Shown piece by piece: positions 62,359 through 64,000 of a DNA stretch of 64,000 nt. This stretch comes from Herbaspirillum sp. alder98 (GTDB taxonomy: Bacteria; Pseudomonadota; Gammaproteobacteria; Burkholderiales; Burkholderiaceae_D), in assembly GCF_020179755.1 (NCBI RefSeq), contig NZ_JAIUCY010000001.1:1017742-1081741 (forward strand). The letters are read 5' to 3'. Made by a program: the position numbers and the translations under genes. The notes beneath the pieces were generated by a model that had not been told where the DNA came from, ran no database searches, and saw only the letters and a list, made by a program, of their open reading frames with translations. Positions within the stretch are counted from its first letter, which is position 1. Each line of letters begins with the position of its first letter.

Positions 62359-62436
62359 ATGGGCAAGTATTTTCTGGCATGGATTTGCGGCGTTCCAGCC
62401 TTTGTACTGGTTCTCGTGTACCTGTTTGTCCACTGA
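62359..62436 (+). CDS. Tiny membrane protein, paralogue of the 24-aa protein (25 aa)
   Basis: MGKYFLAWICGVPAFVLVLV ending YLFVH is one hydrophobic helix. AAAAGGAGAACATC gives it a strong Shine-Dalgarno. It aligns without gaps to the minus-strand 24-aa protein at 61522-61596 (LxWxxGVPxxxLVL). The gene at 62474 follows in the same direction after 37 bp, so the two form a plus-strand unit. Confidence 0.7.
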   Translation: MGKYFLAWICGVPAFVLVLVYLFVH

Positions 62437-62473
62437 TTCGGCGCTGTCCAGGCCGGCCTGAAAGGAGAATGTC

Positions 62474-62938
62474 ATGACCAACGACCACCTGATTTCCACC
62501 CTCAATGATCTGATCCAGATTTCCAAGGACGGCGAAAAAGGTTTTCGCGCCTGCGCCGATGATGCGCAGGAACGTTATGTGAATTACAAGGAAATGTTCA
62601 TGAACCGCGCCACCGCATGCGCGCAGACAGTATTGGACCTGCAGGATCTGGTGCACCGGCTGGGCGGCGAGCCCACCAATCACAGTACCTTGGGCGGTAC
62701 GCTGCATCGGCAGTGGGTCAATTTGAAGTCGGCCATTACCGGCCGGGATGACGACGCGATCCTGTCGGAGTGCGAACGTGGGGAAGATGCGGCCGTACAT
62801 GCTTACCGCAAGGCGCTGTCACAGGACTTGCCCGACGATATACGCCTGGTCATCGAACGCCAGTATCAGGGCGTATTGGCCAATCACGATCAGGTACGGG
62901 CACTGCGCAACATGGCCCGCGCGAAGAAGGCTGCCTGA
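62474..62938 (+). CDS. PA2169-family four-helix-bundle protein (DUF2383, 154 aa)
   Basis: A ferritin-like small protein. The N-terminus MTNDHLISTLNDLIQISKDG is followed by the family pattern GEKGFRACADDAQERYVNYK, then a central helix (RATACAQTVLDLQDLVHRLG) and the conserved GGTLHRQWVNLKSAITGRDD and SECERGEDAAVHAYRKAL segments. It is predicted soluble and four-helical. AAAGGAG lies upstream of the ATG. Members are commonly part of stress clusters in Pseudomonas and Burkholderiales; no activity is known. Confidence 0.9.
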   Translation: MTNDHLISTLNDLIQISKDGEKGFRACADDAQERYVNYKEMFMNRATACAQTVLDLQDLVHRLGGEPTNHSTLGGTLHRQWVNLKSAITGRDDDAILSECERGEDAAVHAYRKALSQDLPDDIRLVIERQYQGVLANHDQVRALRNMARAKKAA

Positions 62939-62959
62939 TATGTTGACTTGAAAACACGC

Positions 62960-63037
62960 CGCTGGGTCCTGACTTGCGTCAGGACGACGAGATACTTATA
63001 TCTACCTCGTCGTCCCGGCGCAGGCCGGGACCCAGCG
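62960..63037. repeat. REP-like inverted doublet
   Basis: Arms CGCTGGGTCC (62960-62969) and GGACCCAGCG (63028-63037) bound two inner hairpins: CCTGAC-TTGC-GTCAGG on the left and CCCGGC-GCA-GGCCGGG on the right. GGACGACGAGATA can also pair with TACCTCGTCGTCC. It is the same family as at 14756 and 47086 and lies between convergent gene units, which suits a transcript boundary. Confidence 0.8.
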
Positions 63038-63065
63038 ACTTTAGTCTTTACTTCGTAAGTTCGGG

Positions 63066-63791
63066 TTACCCCTCACCCAGATAAGCCGCCTTCACCCGAG
63101 GATCATCGAGCAAGTCGGCCGCACGGCCTTCGATGGTGATCAGTCCGGATTCCATCACATACCCCCGATGCGCGGCCTGCAGCGCCAGCTTGGCGTTCTG
63201 CTCCACCAGCAGGATCGTGATGCCTTGCGCCGACACATTGCGAATCACCTCGAAGATCTTCTCCACCATGATCGGCGACAGGCCCATCGACGGTTCATCC
63301 AGCAACAGCAACCGGGGATGACTCATCAAGGCCCGTGCCATCGCCAGCATCTGCTGCTCGCCACCCGAGAGCGTGCCCGCCATCTGCGCCGCGCGTTCCT
63401 TCAAGCGCGGAAACACCTCGAACCAGCGGTCGATATCGGCCTGGATCTGCCCACGGTCGTTGCTCGTGAAGGCGCCCATCAACAGGTTTTCCTGGATGCT
63501 CATGCGGGTAAAGACGCCCCGCCCTTCCGGCACCATCGCCAGCTTGTCCTTCACCAACTCGAACGACTTCTTGCCCTTCAAGGGCTGGCCCTGATAAGTG
63601 ATGTGACCATCGACGTTGCAGTCCGGCAAGGTACCGGTAATGGCTTTCAGGGTGGTGGTCTTGCCGGCGCCGTTGGCCCCGATCAAGGTCACCAGTTCGC
63701 CCTCGTTGACTTCCAGGCTGATGCCCTTGACCGCCTTGATGCCGCCATAGGCCACGTTCAGCTGGTCGACTTTCAAAATATTCGTTGTCAT
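63066..63791 (-). CDS. livF: Branched-chain amino acid ABC transporter, ATPase LivF
   Basis: A 241-aa ABC ATPase. Walker A is GANGAGKTT (about 36), the signature is LSGGEQQMLAMARALM (about 135), Walker B is LLLLDEPSMGLSP, and the switch His position is occupied in ILLVEQNAKLAL. LivF lacks the longer C-terminal part of LivG, which fits. Its start is one base after the livG stop (63793-63795). Substrates may be branched-chain amino acids, urea or amides. Confidence 0.94.
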   Translation of the reverse strand: MTTNILKVDQLNVAYGGIKAVKGISLEVNEGELVTLIGANGAGKTTTLKAITGTLPDCNVDGHITYQGQPLKGKKSFELVKDKLAMVPEGRGVFTRMSIQENLLMGAFTSNDRGQIQADIDRWFEVFPRLKERAAQMAGTLSGGEQQMLAMARALMSHPRLLLLDEPSMGLSPIMVEKIFEVIRNVSAQGITILLVEQNAKLALQAAHRGYVMESGLITIEGRAADLLDDPRVKAAYLGEG

Positions 63792-63792
63792 C

Positions 63793-64000
63793 TTAATGTC
63801 CTGCTCCCAGATACGCTTCGATCACCGCAGGATTCTTTTGCACCTCCGCCGGCACGCCCTCGGCAATCGGCTTGCCATAGTCCAGCACCGTGATCCGGTT
63901 GCACAGGCCCATCATCAATTTGACGTCGTGCTCGATCAGCAGGATGGTTTTACCTTCGGCCTGGATCTTGACCAGCAATTCTCTGAGTCCCAGTTTTTCG
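63793..64000 (-). CDS. livG: Branched-chain amino acid ABC transporter, ATPase LivG (C-terminal part)
   Basis: Only the last 69 residues are in the window (EKLGLRELLVKIQAEGKTIL, then LIEHDVKLMMGLCNRITVLD and YGKPIAEGVPAEVQKNPAVI, ending EAYLGAGH). The switch His motif LIEHDVKLMM and the C-terminal extension EAYLG are characteristic of LivG. The gene continues beyond the window on the minus strand, upstream of livF. Confidence 0.92.
   Translation of the reverse strand, partial: EKLGLRELLVKIQAEGKTILLIEHDVKLMMGLCNRITVLDYGKPIAEGVPAEVQKNPAVIEAYLGAGH

Overview
This 64 kb window is bacterial chromosome, most likely from a betaproteobacterium of the Oxalobacteraceae (Herbaspirillum-like). The evidence is high G+C coding sequence, the gene orders queA-tgt, yajC-secD-secF, ybgC-tolQRAB-pal-cpoB and zapA-6S RNA, several methyl-accepting chemotaxis proteins (MCPs), and typical betaproteobacterial small proteins (CsbD, DUF883, DUF3309, DUF4153). 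I see no prophage, insertion sequence, CRISPR array or rRNA operon.

Layout. 1-4.5 kb: three chemoreceptor genes on the minus strand, the first cut by the window edge. 4.6-7.5 kb: a minus-strand operon of an OlsB-type ornithine acyltransferase, a PlcP/LpxH-like metallophosphoesterase and a GT4 glycosyltransferase. It is preceded by four PHO-box-like direct repeats and looks like a phosphate-starvation lipid-remodelling cassette. 7.6-11.1 kb: 3-hydroxybutyrate dehydrogenase, an AraC regulator, an EamA permease and TcdA. 11.2-24.9 kb: the queA-tgt-yajC-secD-secF group, split by about 8 kb of catabolic genes (NitT/TauT-type ABC transporter, Amdase-like enzyme, dihydropyrimidinase, divergent GntR regulator, acyl-CoA synthetase). 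25-34.3 kb: a DUF4153 membrane protein, recG, a DTW-domain tRNA modifier, a ZapB-like protein and zapA, 6S RNA, nrdR, glyA with a ZTP riboswitch in its leader, and a short-chain dehydrogenase. 34.5-40 kb: the Tol-Pal operon and tRNA-Lys. 40-46.1 kb: another MCP, then a FecI/FecR/TonB-receptor iron-signalling set behind a Fur box. 46.2-47.5 kb: two small genes and tandem 128-bp REP-like repeats. 47.5-52.3 kb: a nitrate-type ABC transporter, a small protein joining a P-box-like segment to an MCP signalling tip, and a NasT-type ANTAR antiterminator with a matching terminator in the leader. 52.8-62.9 kb: an island of small envelope and stress proteins with a sensor kinase, a receiver-only protein and a NarL-type regulator. 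63-64 kb: livF and the end of livG.

How the parts work together. Several blocks carry their own control signals: the PHO-box array (lipid remodelling), twin palindromes beside the GntR gene (catabolic operon), the ZTP riboswitch (glyA), the Fur box (fecI), the NasT-type attenuator (nitrate uptake), and a recurrent TCCTACA element, part of a promoter-like block at two genes, in front of stress-island genes. The least familiar parts are the P-box/MCP-tip protein inside the nitrate operon, the stress island with its shared promoter element and Cx10C periplasmic proteins, and the catabolic cassette inserted between tgt and yajC.
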